A stretch of DNA of 11,808 nucleotides from Flavobacteriales bacterium (GCA_002737105.1 NSHO01000045.1:1-11808); one strand, 5' to 3'; numbered from the stretch's first letter, positions 1 to 7,258 are shown. Program-made: numbers and translations. The notes: generated from the sequence alone by a model not told the origin.

Positions 1-504
1 ATTGGTCATGAAATTTCACACGGATTTGACGATTCAGGTTCAAGATACAACGCAGAAGGAAATTTAATTAACTGGTGGAGTGATGAAGATTTAAAACAAT
101 TCACCACTTTAGGAACGGCTTTATCAGATCAATATTCTGCTTTACAACCTTTGCCAGGCATTTTTGTTGATGGAAAATTTACCTTAGGTGAAAATATTGG
201 CGATTTAGGTGGTGTAAATGCGGCTTATGACGGATTACAAATTTACCTTAAAGAAAAAGGAAATCCAGGATTAATAGACGGTTTTACACCAGAACAACGT
301 TTTTTCCTTTCTTGGTCTACCATTTGGAGAAGTAAAATGCGTGATGAAGCTATTAAAAATCAAGTAAAAACCGATACGCACTCGCCTGGACAATACCGAG
401 CGTATGTGCCGTTGCAAAACATTGAATCTTTTTATCAAGCGTTTAGTATTAAAACAGGAGATAAAATGTATATAGCTCCAGATAAAAGAGTGAAAATTTG
501 GTAA
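1..504 (+). CDS. M13 family (neprilysin/PepO-like) zinc metallopeptidase, C-terminal part, 5' truncated
   Basis: This is the last 167 codons of a zinc endopeptidase that cleaves peptides, usually secreted or anchored in the envelope; the start lies left of the window. Seen directly: the frame opens with the HExxH zinc site (H3, E4, H7 of the visible part, in IGHEISHGFD). About 60 residues later comes the second family signature, GENIGDLGG, giving the third zinc ligand E64 and the supporting D68. H127 and R133 in HSPGQYR have the same six-residue spacing as the substrate-binding His and Arg of neprilysin. The protein ends in Trp (VKIW), as M13 enzymes do, but lacks the Cys of the classical CxxW end. 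The usual RVNGPL stretch reads RAYVPL here. All active-site residues in the visible part are intact, so it is probably functional. A TTG at 151 is an internal Leu codon, not a start. A terminator follows at 551-600. Confidence 0.95.
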   Translation: MGHEISHGFDDSGSRYNAEGNLINWWSDEDLKQFTTLGTALSDQYSALQPLPGIFVDGKFTLGENIGDLGGVNAAYDGLQIYLKEKGNPGLIDGFTPEQRFFLSWSTIWRSKMRDEAIKNQVKTDTHSPGQYRAYVPLQNIESFYQAFSIKTGDKMYIAPDKRVKIW

Positions 505-518
505 CAAATAACCTATCA

Positions 519-537
519 ATCTGAAATTATTTCAGAT
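519..537. repeat. Perfect palindrome containing CTGAA-N5-TTCAG, copy 1
   Basis: ATCTGAAA at 519-526 is the exact reverse complement of TTTCAGAT at 530-537, with a three-base loop TTA. It lies 15 bases after the stop codon of the M13 peptidase. No T-tract follows on either strand, so it is not a standard intrinsic terminator on its own. It could protect the 3' end of the message or be one copy of a dispersed intergenic palindrome (see 565-579 and 11251-11265). Confidence 0.6.
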
Positions 538-550
538 GCTAAAAAGAATT

Positions 551-600
551 GAAAACCTGAGGGGCTGAACCAAATTCAGAATCACAGGTTTTCTCTTTTT
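551..600 (+). terminator. Rho-independent terminator of the M13 peptidase gene, with a nested inner hairpin
   Basis: GAAAACCTG (551-559) pairs perfectly with CAGGTTTTC (585-593) and is followed by TCTTTTT. The 25-base loop holds a second hairpin, CTGAA (565-569) with TTCAG (575-579). The T-rich tail points to termination of + strand transcripts arriving from the peptidase gene. The long loop is unusual for a terminator and may result from insertion of the short palindrome that is repeated at 521-535 and 11251-11265. Confidence 0.7.
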
Positions 601-626
601 ATACCGTTTCATTTTTTATACATTTG
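596..626 (+). promoter_or_regulatory. Bacteroidota-type promoter for rnpA, predicted leaderless
   Basis: TACATTTG at 619-626 matches the Bacteroidota -7 consensus TAnnTTTG exactly. The -33 position, 19 bases upstream, reads TTTT (596-599) instead of TTTG, so that half is weak. Only four bases (CGTC) separate the -7 box from the ATG at 631, so transcription should begin at or within a few bases of the start codon. No room remains for a ribosome binding site. Confidence 0.6.
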
Positions 627-630
627 CGTC

Positions 631-1005
631 ATGTCATTTTCTTATCCAAATAACGAAAAACTAAAAAGCCATAAAACAATTGACCTTTTGTTTTCTGAAG
701 GAAAATCTATATCTAAATTTCCGTTACGATTGGTTTATGTTGAGAATACAGATGTAACCAATTCAGAAAAAGTATTAATGGGTGTTTCTGTTTCTAAAAA
801 ATATTTTAAAAGAGCCGTTGACCGAAATTACTTCAAACGCGTTTTAAGAGAATGTTATCGATTAAATCAAAACATATTGAAAGAAAACCTAAGCGCACCC
901 TATGCTTTTATGTTTTTTTATCAAACCAAAGAAAAGTTATCGTATCAAGAAATTGAAGAAAAAACCAGACAGTTATTTCAAAAATTTAACGAAACGGTAA
1001 AGTAA
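631..1005 (+). CDS. rnpA: Ribonuclease P protein component
   Basis: This is the small basic protein subunit of RNase P. It binds the catalytic RNA and the 5' leader of precursor tRNA and supports 5' maturation of tRNAs in the cytoplasm. The 124-residue length is normal for the family. The RNR signature is seen as KRAVDRNYFKRVLRE at residues 60-74, with R65, N66, K69, R70, R73 and E74 in the expected pattern. The N-terminal L..(K)..I..LF.EGK stretch (11-25) is also typical. The gene is not beside rpmH, its neighbour in many bacteria. Here it sits upstream of an S41 protease, 64 bases away, with no -7 box or terminator visible between them, so cotranscription is likely. A -7 box four bases before the ATG supports this start. 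Confidence 0.95.
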   Translation: MSFSYPNNEKLKSHKTIDLLFSEGKSISKFPLRLVYVENTDVTNSEKVLMGVSVSKKYFKRAVDRNYFKRVLRECYRLNQNILKENLSAPYAFMFFYQTKEKLSYQEIEEKTRQLFQKFNETVK

Positions 1006-1069
1006 ATTCTGAATGTTTAATCGGTTTCAACTATTTTAATTAAATTAGTAAAATATTATACCACAACTC

Positions 1070-2704
1070 ATGAGTTTTTTTAACAAAAGAAAAGTAATAA
1101 TTCCGACACTTGTAGCTGGATTTTTATTTGTTGCCGTAAGTTTTCAAAACGATTTTTTTGCCTTAGCCAAACAAATTGAAATTTTTACGAATCTATATAA
1201 AATTGTCAACCAAAATTACGTAGACAAAACCAATCCAGGAAACCTTATGGACGTGGCTATTAAAAGTATGTTAACCGAGCTAGACCCATATACAGTATAC
1301 TTTGACGAACAAGATGTGCTAAAATTTAAAATTAATAATACTGGAGAATATACCGGAATTGGTGCTATTATTACACGAAAAGATGATAAAATAATTTTAA
1401 AAGAAGTATACGAAAATATGCCCGCCGACAAAAGTGGTTTTAAAACTGGAGATGTCATTGTTCAAATTGGAGATGTGTCACTTAAAGATTTTAAAGACGA
1501 CGCTTCTCAGTTACTAAAAGGTGCTAAAAATACTAAAATTGACATCGTGTATTTCCGTCAAGGAATAGAAAAAAAGGGGCAAATTATTTTGGATGAAGTA
1601 GAAATAAAAGCAGTTCCTTATTTCAAATTATTAAGCGACAAAACTGGTTATATTGTCCTGCAAAAATTTAACGAAAAAGCTTCCGCAGAAACCAAAGTCG
1701 CATTGCTGACATTAAAAGAACAAGGCGCCACTAAAATTATTTTAGACTTAAGAGACAACCCAGGCGGTTTATTACACGAAGCGGTTAATATTTGTAATTT
1801 ATTTGTACCTAAAGAAGAAGTCATTACCACCACGAAATCGCAAAACAAAGCGCATAATAATATTTATAAAACGCAGAACGAACCGGTTGATACTGAAATT
1901 CCACTAGCAATTATTGTAAATGACAGAAGTGCTTCGGCTTCAGAAATTGTGTCTGGTGCATTACAAGATTTAGACCGTGCAGTCATTGTAGGAAATAGAA
2001 GTTTTGGCAAAGGATTGGTACAACGTCCATTTAATTTAACGTACGGAACACAAGTAAAAGTTACTATTTCAAAATATTATACACCTTCTGGGCGCTGCAT
2101 TCAAGCTACTGATTACAGTAAAAAAGATGTTAATGGTAAAGCCATTAAAACCTCTGAAAAAGAATATAACGCTTTTAAAACCAAAGGCGGAAGAATTGTT
2201 TACGATGGTGGTGGCGTTTTACCAGATGTAGAAATTGCTGACATGAAAAAAAGCGCCACCAGTTTAAGTATTGCCAATTCTGATGCGGTGTTTGAATTTG
2301 CAAACGTACTGTATTACAGAAATCCAAACGCAAAAAACGTAACTAACATTTCAGAGGCAGATTTCAGCGAATTCAAAGCGTTTTTAAAGAAAGTAAAAGT
2401 AGAGATTAACAGCAACAGCGACAAGTCTTTAAAAAACCTTTTAGAAGCCGCTAAAAAAGATAAAATTGATGCCGACATACAAATAGAAATCAAACAATTA
2501 GAAGCAGCTATCGAAAAAACAAAAGATAAAGAATTAGATAAAAATGCAGCAGAAATTAAGCGCCTTCTGTTACAAGAATTATTATTAAGATATGGCTACC
2601 GAACCGCTTTTTACGATTATGTTTCTAGTAATTATTCGGATGTATTAAAAGCGCAACAAATATTAAATAATCCTTCAGAATACAAACAAATTTTAAAAAA
2701 ATAA
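1070..2704 (+). CDS. S41 family carboxy-terminal processing peptidase (Ctp/Prc-type)
   Basis: This is a 544-residue periplasmic or membrane-anchored serine protease that trims or degrades proteins from their C-termini. Order seen: a hydrophobic N-terminal segment (about 10-25), probably an uncleaved anchor or signal; a PDZ domain (about 90-165, with YTGIGA and GFKTGDVIVQIGD) that binds substrate C-termini; the S41 core (about 185-345); and a charged helical C-terminal extension (about 430-544). The Ser/Lys dyad is readable: S289 in SASASEI and K314 in FGKGLVQ, 25 residues apart, with Q318 four further on, as in characterised Ctp proteases. LDLRDNPGG (225-233) is the usual strand before the active site. 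The dyad is intact. The stop codon is one base from the next ATG, which suggests translational coupling to the OmpA-like gene. The physiological substrate cannot be told from sequence. Confidence 0.95.
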   Translation: MSFFNKRKVIIPTLVAGFLFVAVSFQNDFFALAKQIEIFTNLYKIVNQNYVDKTNPGNLMDVAIKSMLTELDPYTVYFDEQDVLKFKINNTGEYTGIGAIITRKDDKIILKEVYENMPADKSGFKTGDVIVQIGDVSLKDFKDDASQLLKGAKNTKIDIVYFRQGIEKKGQIILDEVEIKAVPYFKLLSDKTGYIVLQKFNEKASAETKVALLTLKEQGATKIILDLRDNPGGLLHEAVNICNLFVPKEEVITTTKSQNKAHNNIYKTQNEPVDTEIPLAIIVNDRSASASEIVSGALQDLDRAVIVGNRSFGKGLVQRPFNLTYGTQVKVTISKYYTPSGRCIQATDYSKKDVNGKAIKTSEKEYNAFKTKGGRIVYDGGGVLPDVEIADMKKSATSLSIANSDAVFEFANVLYYRNPNAKNVTNISEADFSEFKAFLKKVKVEINSNSDKSLKNLLEAAKKDKIDADIQIEIKQLEAAIEKTKDKELDKNAAEIKRLLLQELLLRYGYRTAFYDYVSSNYSDVLKAQQILNNPSEYKQILKK

Positions 2705-2705
2705 A

Positions 2706-3527
2706 ATGAAGAAAATAGCACTGTTTCTATTTTTAACAACTTCTTTTCTTGGGTTTTCTCAGGAAGAAACGGTGCATTCTATTTATTTTGATACCGATGT
2801 ACGTGAACTAAAACCTTTACAAGCAGAAGCGGTAGTGTATTTTTTAAGTTTGATTGATACAACGCGACTTCAAAGTGTCTCTATTTATGGTTATTGCGAT
2901 GATGTGGGGAAAATAAATTACAATTACAAATTATCACAAGATCGCGCCAATAGTGTCAAAAACATGTTGGTAGAAAAAGGGGTGAAATACAAGATAATTG
3001 TAAAAATTGAAGGCAAAGGAAAAGTTCTTATTGATGAAGATTTAGAAGAAGACATCCCAGAAGCGCGGGCTAAAAATCGCCGGGTAGATGTGGTTTTAAA
3101 CTTTAAACCTTTAGTGGTTGAAGAATTGAACATTCCAGGATTGTACAAAACCATAAGAAAAAATGCATTAGTAGGTGATAGGGTTTATCTAGATAAATTA
3201 CTTTTTGATAGTGGCAGCAGCAGACTGAAAGAAAGCGCCAGAAAACAACTCGAATCGATTATAATCTTATTAAAAAGATACCCCAACATTCATATTGAAA
3301 TTCAAGGTCACGTTTGCTGTACGCCAAGGCCTCATAAGGATGCCATTGACATGGAAACTCGAAAAAGAGAATTATCAACAAACAGAGCCGAAAGGGTTTA
3401 TAAATTTCTTCATAGTCGGGGCATTGGTAAAGTCCGCATGGCTTTTAAAGGATATGGCAATACACAACCTATTGGCAAAGATGAGCAATTTGACAGAAGA
3501 GTGGAATTGGTAATTACGAAGATTTAA
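2706..3527 (+). CDS. Secreted protein with two tandem OmpA-like domains
   Basis: This 273-residue exported protein starts with a signal peptide (MKKIALFLFLTTSFLGFSQ, residues 1-19). Two OmpA C-terminal-type folds follow, with no beta-barrel or membrane segment. Domain 1 (about 23-132) has the IYFDTD strand, GYCDDVG with D65, LSQDRA with R80, and NRRVDVVL at its end; it keeps the Asp/Arg pair that binds diaminopimelate of peptidoglycan. Domain 2 (about 158-273) has LLFDSGS, GHVCCTP, LSTNRA with R227, and DRRVELVI. The position equivalent to the binding Asp is C204, and a loop rich in charged residues follows. Domain 1 therefore looks able to bind the cell wall, while domain 2 may not. The gene overlaps the operon logic of the upstream protease (one-base gap). 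No terminator was seen before the convergent gene 13 bases away. Confidence 0.88.
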   Translation: MKKIALFLFLTTSFLGFSQEETVHSIYFDTDVRELKPLQAEAVVYFLSLIDTTRLQSVSIYGYCDDVGKINYNYKLSQDRANSVKNMLVEKGVKYKIIVKIEGKGKVLIDEDLEEDIPEARAKNRRVDVVLNFKPLVVEELNIPGLYKTIRKNALVGDRVYLDKLLFDSGSSRLKESARKQLESIIILLKRYPNIHIEIQGHVCCTPRPHKDAIDMETRKRELSTNRAERVYKFLHSRGIGKVRMAFKGYGNTQPIGKDEQFDRRVELVITKI

Positions 3528-3540
3528 ACAGGAAAACAAA

Positions 3541-3984
3541 CTACACCCTTTTCATTTCAATATGCGGAATATCATCTTCCAAATAACTTTCACCAACTAC
3601 AACAAAACCGTGACTTTCGTATAATTTTTGCAAATAAAGTTGGGCAGAAATAGTAATTTTAGTTTCCTGAAAAAGTGTTGTAATCGCACCTATAGAAACG
3701 CGCATTAATTCATGACCAAATTTTTTATCTCGGTGCGAAGCTTTCACGATTACTCGACCAATTGAGCTGAATTCAAAATAATCTTTCGGTTTAAAAAGAC
3801 GGGAATATGCAACTAAAATACCTTCAGAATACCCTAAAACATGAATGGCTTTTTGGTCTTTCCCATCAATGTCTTGATACACGCAGTTTTGCTCCACTAC
3901 AAACACTTCTGAGCGCAATTGTAATATTGCATATAGCTCGTTTGTAGAAAGTTCAAGGAATGGCTTTATTTTAAATTGAATCAT
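3541..3984 (-). CDS. elaA: GNAT family N-acetyltransferase, ElaA type
   Basis: This is a 147-residue cytoplasmic acyl-CoA-dependent N-acetyltransferase; the substrate is not known from sequence. The N-terminal half carries the ElaA hallmark LRSEVFVVEQ (23-32) followed by YQDIDGKD (36-43). The acetyl-CoA loop is RDKKFGHEL (85-93), a relaxed form of the RxxGxG motif preceded by the IGRVIV strand. The C-terminal part has LYLQKLYESHGF (116-127) and DDIPHIEM (137-144), close to the pattern I recall for E. coli ElaA. Length is normal. It is convergent with the OmpA-like gene, and the upstream transglycosylase gene on the same strand ends in its own terminator, so this gene probably has its own promoter (4004-4036). 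Confidence 0.88.
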   Translation of the reverse strand: MIQFKIKPFLELSTNELYAILQLRSEVFVVEQNCVYQDIDGKDQKAIHVLGYSEGILVAYSRLFKPKDYFEFSSIGRVIVKASHRDKKFGHELMRVSIGAITTLFQETKITISAQLYLQKLYESHGFVVVGESYLEDDIPHIEMKRV

Positions 3985-4003
3985 TTTGTTTTTAATAGAT
4001 TAA

Positions 4004-4036
4004 CAAAACTAAAACTTTTTTATTTGTTGAAACAAA
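4004..4036 (-). promoter_or_regulatory. Candidate promoter for the ElaA-type acetyltransferase
   Basis: On the minus strand TAGTTTTG (4004-4011) fits the TAnnTTTG -7 box, and TTTG at 4033-4036 lies 21 bases upstream as a possible -33 box. The predicted start gives a 5' leader of roughly 10-20 bases. The -33 element falls inside the T-tract of the upstream gene's terminator, so the two signals share sequence. Confidence 0.45.
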
Positions 4037-4078
4037 AAACCTTTGTAAATCATTTAAATAATTAAACTTTTACAAAGG
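4034..4078 (-). terminator. Rho-independent terminator of the lytic transglycosylase gene
   Basis: On the minus strand CCTTTGTAAA (4078 down to 4069) pairs perfectly over ten bases with TTTACAAAGG (4049 down to 4040), with a 19-base AT-rich loop, and is followed by six T residues (4039-4034). There is no T-tract on the + strand side, so it acts on minus-strand transcripts from the transglycosylase, whose stop codon is about 25 bases upstream. Confidence 0.75.
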
Positions 4079-4101
4079 CATTTATGGGCGTAAAAACAAT
4101 T

Positions 4102-5805
4102 TTATCCTTGAATTTTTAACTTCATTCCAGGTTGAATATTGTCTGTTTTTAAATCATTTTTCTTTTTTAAATCGTCTGCCGTTAAGTTTGGAAACTTTTT
4201 AGTGATTGAAAAAATAGAATCTCCTTTTTGAACGATATAATAATCCTCCATGATTTCAATTTTACTTTTAGCAGAAGAATATTTGTTTTCTGTTGGTTTT
4301 TCGCTGTTTTCAGCAACTGCATTTTCAACTGCTGGTTCAATTATTTCGGTTTTCGGTTTCGGTTTTTTGACGACTTCATTGACCGTGACTTTTTTGGTAG
4401 TTTGAATTACTAAACTTTGTCCGGCATTAATATTACTTCCCTTGATGTTGTTCCATTTTCTTAAGTTTATAATACTAACTTTATTTTTATCAGCAATTTC
4501 ACTTAACGTTTCCCCTTTTTTCACTTTGTGATAATCTTTACTTACCACTTCTTTTGTGCGTTTTTTTATAACTTCTTCGTATTCCGTAGTATCGCTGTTT
4601 TTATCTATAAGATTTGCTGCAATAGCTAAAGAATCTTGTTTGGCAATACTATCGCGTTTTTTGGCTTGTAATGCCAATTGGATTTTATTGATTTTCTCTT
4701 GTTCTAAATACGCTAAATACCCGTAAATTTTTTCTTCATTAGATACAAAAATGCCAATTTTATTTTTCGGTAAACGCAAATAAAAATATTCTTTGTTAAT
4801 GGAAGGAATGTATTTTGCCTTATAAATTGGATTTAAATATTCCAATTGTGCCTCAGAAATGTCTAATAAATCTGATATTTGTTTGAACGTCATGGCGTGT
4901 TTCACCATAACCGTGTCTGTTTCCGCATACTTCATTTCTGCTTTTTGCGCAACTAAACCGTGTTCTTTTTTGAATTCGTAAATGTACATTGTAGCTAAAA
5001 AAGCGGGCAAATAATTGGCGGTTTCTCGTGGTAAATATTTTCTAATTTCCCAATAATCTGTTTTTCCGCCTGAACGTCTGATGGCTTTAGAAACATTTCC
5101 TGGTCCGCAATTGTATGAGGCCAAAACCAAGCTCCAATCGCCAAAAATTTCGTACATATTCAGCATATAATGACAAGCGGCTTCAGTTGATTTTATTGGA
5201 TCGTGACGCTCGTCAACATAAGTTGTAATGTTTAATTTATATTGTTTACCTGTTTCTGGCATAAATTGCCATAAACCACCAGCGCCTACTTTTGATTTAG
5301 CCTTAGGTTGTAAAGCCGATTCTACAATGGCTAAATATTTAATTTCTAAGGGTAAGTTGTATTTTGATAGTTTTTCTTCAAACAAAGGAAAATAATATTC
5401 CGCAATAGCCATTTGTCTTTCAAAACTTTTGGATCTGTTTTTTAAAAACGATTTAATTACGTTTTCCAAAGCTGGATTGTATTCAATTAAAAATGGCGAC
5501 TGCACATCTAGTTTGTGTAATCTTTTCTTTAGTAATTCTGTATCTAAATTATAAGCTACTTTCTCGTCTATATTCATGTTTTCAATATCAAAAAACATTT
5601 CATTGGATAAAGTGGCATCTGATATTTCTTTCATCCATCTTTCATCAATACAATTGCTAGTTGCGTGGTTTGAAAACGTAGATTTAAGAGAATCTAAATA
5701 AGATATTTTTGGTGTAAAAAGCGTAGGGATTATCTCCTTGCTTTGTTGCGCCAACAATACGTTTGACAGAAAAAGAGCAAGGGTTAGTAGAAGTATTTTT
5801 TTCAT
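4102..5805 (-). CDS. MltD-like lytic transglycosylase (GH23/SLT) with C-terminal LysM repeats
   Basis: This 567-residue exported enzyme cleaves the MurNAc-GlcNAc bond of peptidoglycan, leaving 1,6-anhydroMurNAc. A signal peptide spans about 1-20 (ends NVLLAQQ). The SLT domain is at about 135-280, with the catalytic Glu E162 in AIVESALQP, GLWQFMP (177-183), YNCGPG (231-236) and YLPAFLATMYIY near its end, all standard for the family. A degenerate LysM-like unit covers about 300-346 (MTFKQISDLLDIS, then LNPIYK). Two clear LysM units follow at about 424-468 (YHKVKKGETLSEIA) and 522-566 (YYIVQKGDSIFSIT), joined by a Lys/Pro/Glu-rich linker. The LysM repeats should hold the enzyme on glycan strands. 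No lipobox was seen, so it is probably periplasmic rather than a lipoprotein. It has a candidate promoter of its own and a strong terminator, so it is likely monocistronic. Confidence 0.93.
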   Translation of the reverse strand: MKKILLLTLALFLSNVLLAQQSKEIIPTLFTPKISYLDSLKSTFSNHATSNCIDERWMKEISDATLSNEMFFDIENMNIDEKVAYNLDTELLKKRLHKLDVQSPFLIEYNPALENVIKSFLKNRSKSFERQMAIAEYYFPLFEEKLSKYNLPLEIKYLAIVESALQPKAKSKVGAGGLWQFMPETGKQYKLNITTYVDERHDPIKSTEAACHYMLNMYEIFGDWSLVLASYNCGPGNVSKAIRRSGGKTDYWEIRKYLPRETANYLPAFLATMYIYEFKKEHGLVAQKAEMKYAETDTVMVKHAMTFKQISDLLDISEAQLEYLNPIYKAKYIPSINKEYFYLRLPKNKIGIFVSNEEKIYGYLAYLEQEKINKIQLALQAKKRDSIAKQDSLAIAANLIDKNSDTTEYEEVIKKRTKEVVSKDYHKVKKGETLSEIADKNKVSIINLRKWNNIKGSNINAGQSLVIQTTKKVTVNEVVKKPKPKTEIIEPAVENAVAENSEKPTENKYSSAKSKIEIMEDYYIVQKGDSIFSITKKFPNLTADDLKKKNDLKTDNIQPGMKLKIQG

Positions 5806-5859
5806 GCTTTTATGTGTTTTTTCTCCCTAAATTCCGGAGCATTTTATCTAAATCATTAA

Positions 5860-5877
5860 TATACAATTACTTGTATA
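5860..5877. repeat. Perfect inverted repeat at the predicted transglycosylase transcription start
   Basis: TATACAA (5860-5866) and TTGTATA (5871-5877) are exact reverse complements with a TTAC spacer. The repeat begins about five bases downstream (minus strand) of the candidate -7 box at 5882-5889. It would therefore form either an operator overlapping the start site or a hairpin at the very 5' end of the message. Confidence 0.5.
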
Positions 5878-5881
5878 AAGG

Positions 5882-5914
5882 CAAATATATTTTATTTATT
5901 GCTAAGTACCCAAC
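5882..5914 (-). promoter_or_regulatory. Candidate promoter for the MltD-like gene
   Basis: The minus strand reads TATATTTG at 5882-5889, an exact TAnnTTTG -7 box. About 21 bases upstream is GTTG (5911-5914), a weak match to the TTTG -33 box. The predicted 5' leader is about 70 bases. The rest of the 181-base gap (5806-5986) shows no gene and no clear pgk terminator. Confidence 0.45.
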
Positions 5915-5986
5915 TTTTAACATTTAAATTTTCATTTTAACGTTTTTTTAGGGATTTCGTCGGTGATTTAGATGGGTTGCGGTTTT

Positions 5987-7174
5987 CTAATTCAAAATAG
6001 CTGCAATTCCTGGTAAGGTTTTTCCTTCTAACATTTCCAACATGGCACCGCCACCGGTTGAAACGTAGCTCATTTTGTCTTCTAAACCAAATTGTTTTAC
6101 AGCTGCTACACTATCACCACCGCCTACTAAAGAGAAACATCCGTTTTTAGTAGATTCGGCAATAAAATCTCCTAAAGTAATGGTTCCGTTGGCAAAAGTT
6201 GGCAATTCAAATACACCGATTGGTCCGTTCCAAAGTATGGTTTTACTGTTTAAAACCACGTCTTTTAACATTTCTAAAGTTTTCGGACCTGCATCTAAAC
6301 CTTGCCATCCAACAGGAATTTCAGCTACATTTACAATTTGCGTATTGGCTTCATTTGAAAAAGCATCAGCTGCTAAAACATCAATTGGCAAATGAATTTT
6401 CACACCTTTTGCCGTGGCTTGTTTCATAATGTCTAAAGCCAAATCCATTTTGTCGTCTTCACAAATAGAATTTCCAATGTTACCGCCCATTGCTTTGATA
6501 AACGTAAACGTCATTCCGCCACCAATAATCATGTGATCGACTTTGTCTAAAATGTTTTCAATAATGGTAATTTTTGAAGAAACTTTACTTCCTCCAAGTA
6601 TAGCCGTAACTGGCTTTTCAGAGTTTCTTAATACTTTATTGATGCTTTCAATTTCTTTCGCTAATAATGCTCCGAAACATTTATCATTTGGAAATTCGTT
6701 GGCAATAATTGTAGTTGAAGCGTGTGCCCTGTGTGCTGTTCCGAAAGCGTCGTTTACATACACGTCGCCTAAACTTGCTAATTCTTTTGAAAAACCAACA
6801 TCTCCGGCTTCTTCTTCGGCATAAAAACGTAAATTTTCCAAGACTAATATTTCGCCATTTTGTAAATTTGCAGCGACTTCTTTGGCAATTTTACCTCTAC
6901 AATCTGATGCAAATTTTACTTTTTTTCCTAAAACTTCTTCAATTTTATATATAATATGACTAAGTGAATATTTATCTTCTTTTCCATTTGGTCTTCCTAA
7001 ATGCGACATTAAAATTACCGAGCCGCCATCGTTTAAAATTTTATCAATAGTTGGTTTGGCAGCTTCAATTCGGTTGGCGTCTGTTACTTTAAAATTTTCA
7101 TCTAAAGGCACGTTAAAATCTACACGGATTAGAGCTTTTTTGTTGTTAAAATTGATGTCGAATATAGTTTTCAT
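5987..7174 (-). CDS. pgk: Phosphoglycerate kinase
   Basis: This is the glycolytic and gluconeogenic enzyme that transfers phosphate between 1,3-bisphosphoglycerate and ADP in the cytoplasm. The 395-residue length is normal. The PGK signature [10 protein letters not shown] is at 14-23. The substrate-binding MSHLGRP (56-62), LENLRFY (112-118) and [12 protein letters not shown] (142-153) are present, as are the hinge and nucleotide-side motifs GGSKVSSK (194-201), WNGPIGVFE (315-323), GGGDS (351-355) and STGGGAMLE (372-380). It stands alone: gap, the glycolytic partner enzyme, is not adjacent in this window. A -7 box lies about 30 bases upstream of ATG. I saw no hairpin with a T-tract downstream, so some read-through towards the transglycosylase gene on the same strand is possible. 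Confidence 0.98.
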   Translation of the reverse strand: MKTIFDINFNNKKALIRVDFNVPLDENFKVTDANRIEAAKPTIDKILNDGGSVILMSHLGRPNGKEDKYSLSHIIYKIEEVLGKKVKFASDCRGKIAKEVAANLQNGEILVLENLRFYAEEEAGDVGFSKELASLGDVYVNDAFGTAHRAHASTTIIANEFPNDKCFGALLAKEIESINKVLRNSEKPVTAILGGSKVSSKITIIENILDKVDHMIIGGGMTFTFIKAMGGNIGNSICEDDKMDLALDIMKQATAKGVKIHLPIDVLAADAFSNEANTQIVNVAEIPVGWQGLDAGPKTLEMLKDVVLNSKTILWNGPIGVFELPTFANGTITLGDFIAESTKNGCFSLVGGGDSVAAVKQFGLEDKMSYVSTGGGAMLEMLEGKTLPGIAAILN

Positions 7175-7204
7175 AAGAAAAGCGTTTGTTGTTTAGGTTA
7201 TTTG

Positions 7205-7234
7205 CAAATATAAAAGTTTGATTTTAAAACCAAG
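7205..7234 (-). promoter_or_regulatory. Candidate promoter for pgk
   Basis: The minus strand reads TATATTTG at 7205-7212, an exact -7 box match, with CTTG at 7231-7234 as a three-of-four -33 match 18 bases upstream. The leader would be about 25 bases. It is back to back with the holB promoter in an 84-base divergent gap. Confidence 0.5.
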
Positions 7235-7254
7235 ATAAAAATCGCTTATATTTG
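7222..7254 (+). promoter_or_regulatory. Candidate promoter for holB, predicted leaderless
   Basis: TATATTTG at 7247-7254 is an exact TAnnTTTG -7 box. Four bases (CTAC) separate it from the ATG at 7259, the same spacing as at rnpA. The -33 region is weak: TTTT at 7222-7225, 21 bases upstream; a full TTTG at 7217-7220 is 26 bases away, too far. Transcription should start at or next to the start codon. Confidence 0.55.
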
Positions 7255-7258
7255 CTAC

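Noticed and set aside
151..504. Separate 117-residue gene starting at TTG 151
   Set aside because: The frame is open from base 1 and carries the M13 zinc motif upstream; 151 is an internal Leu codon.
3295..3513. Small + strand frame of 72 residues inside the OmpA-like gene
   Set aside because: It lies entirely within the second OmpA domain in another frame and has no start signal or family pattern.
5930..5986. Possible terminator after pgk
   Set aside because: I could not find a stem of useful length followed by a T-tract on the minus strand; the T7 run at 5943-5949 is on the wrong strand.
6075..6954. Several open frames antisense to pgk
   Set aside because: They are shadows of a highly conserved gene in the other strand, with no recognisable protein pattern and no promoter of their own.
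7201..7208. TTTGCAAA palindrome in the divergent pgk/holB gap as an operator
   Set aside because: Eight bases of AT-rich palindrome are expected by chance, and part of it is the pgk -7 box itself.
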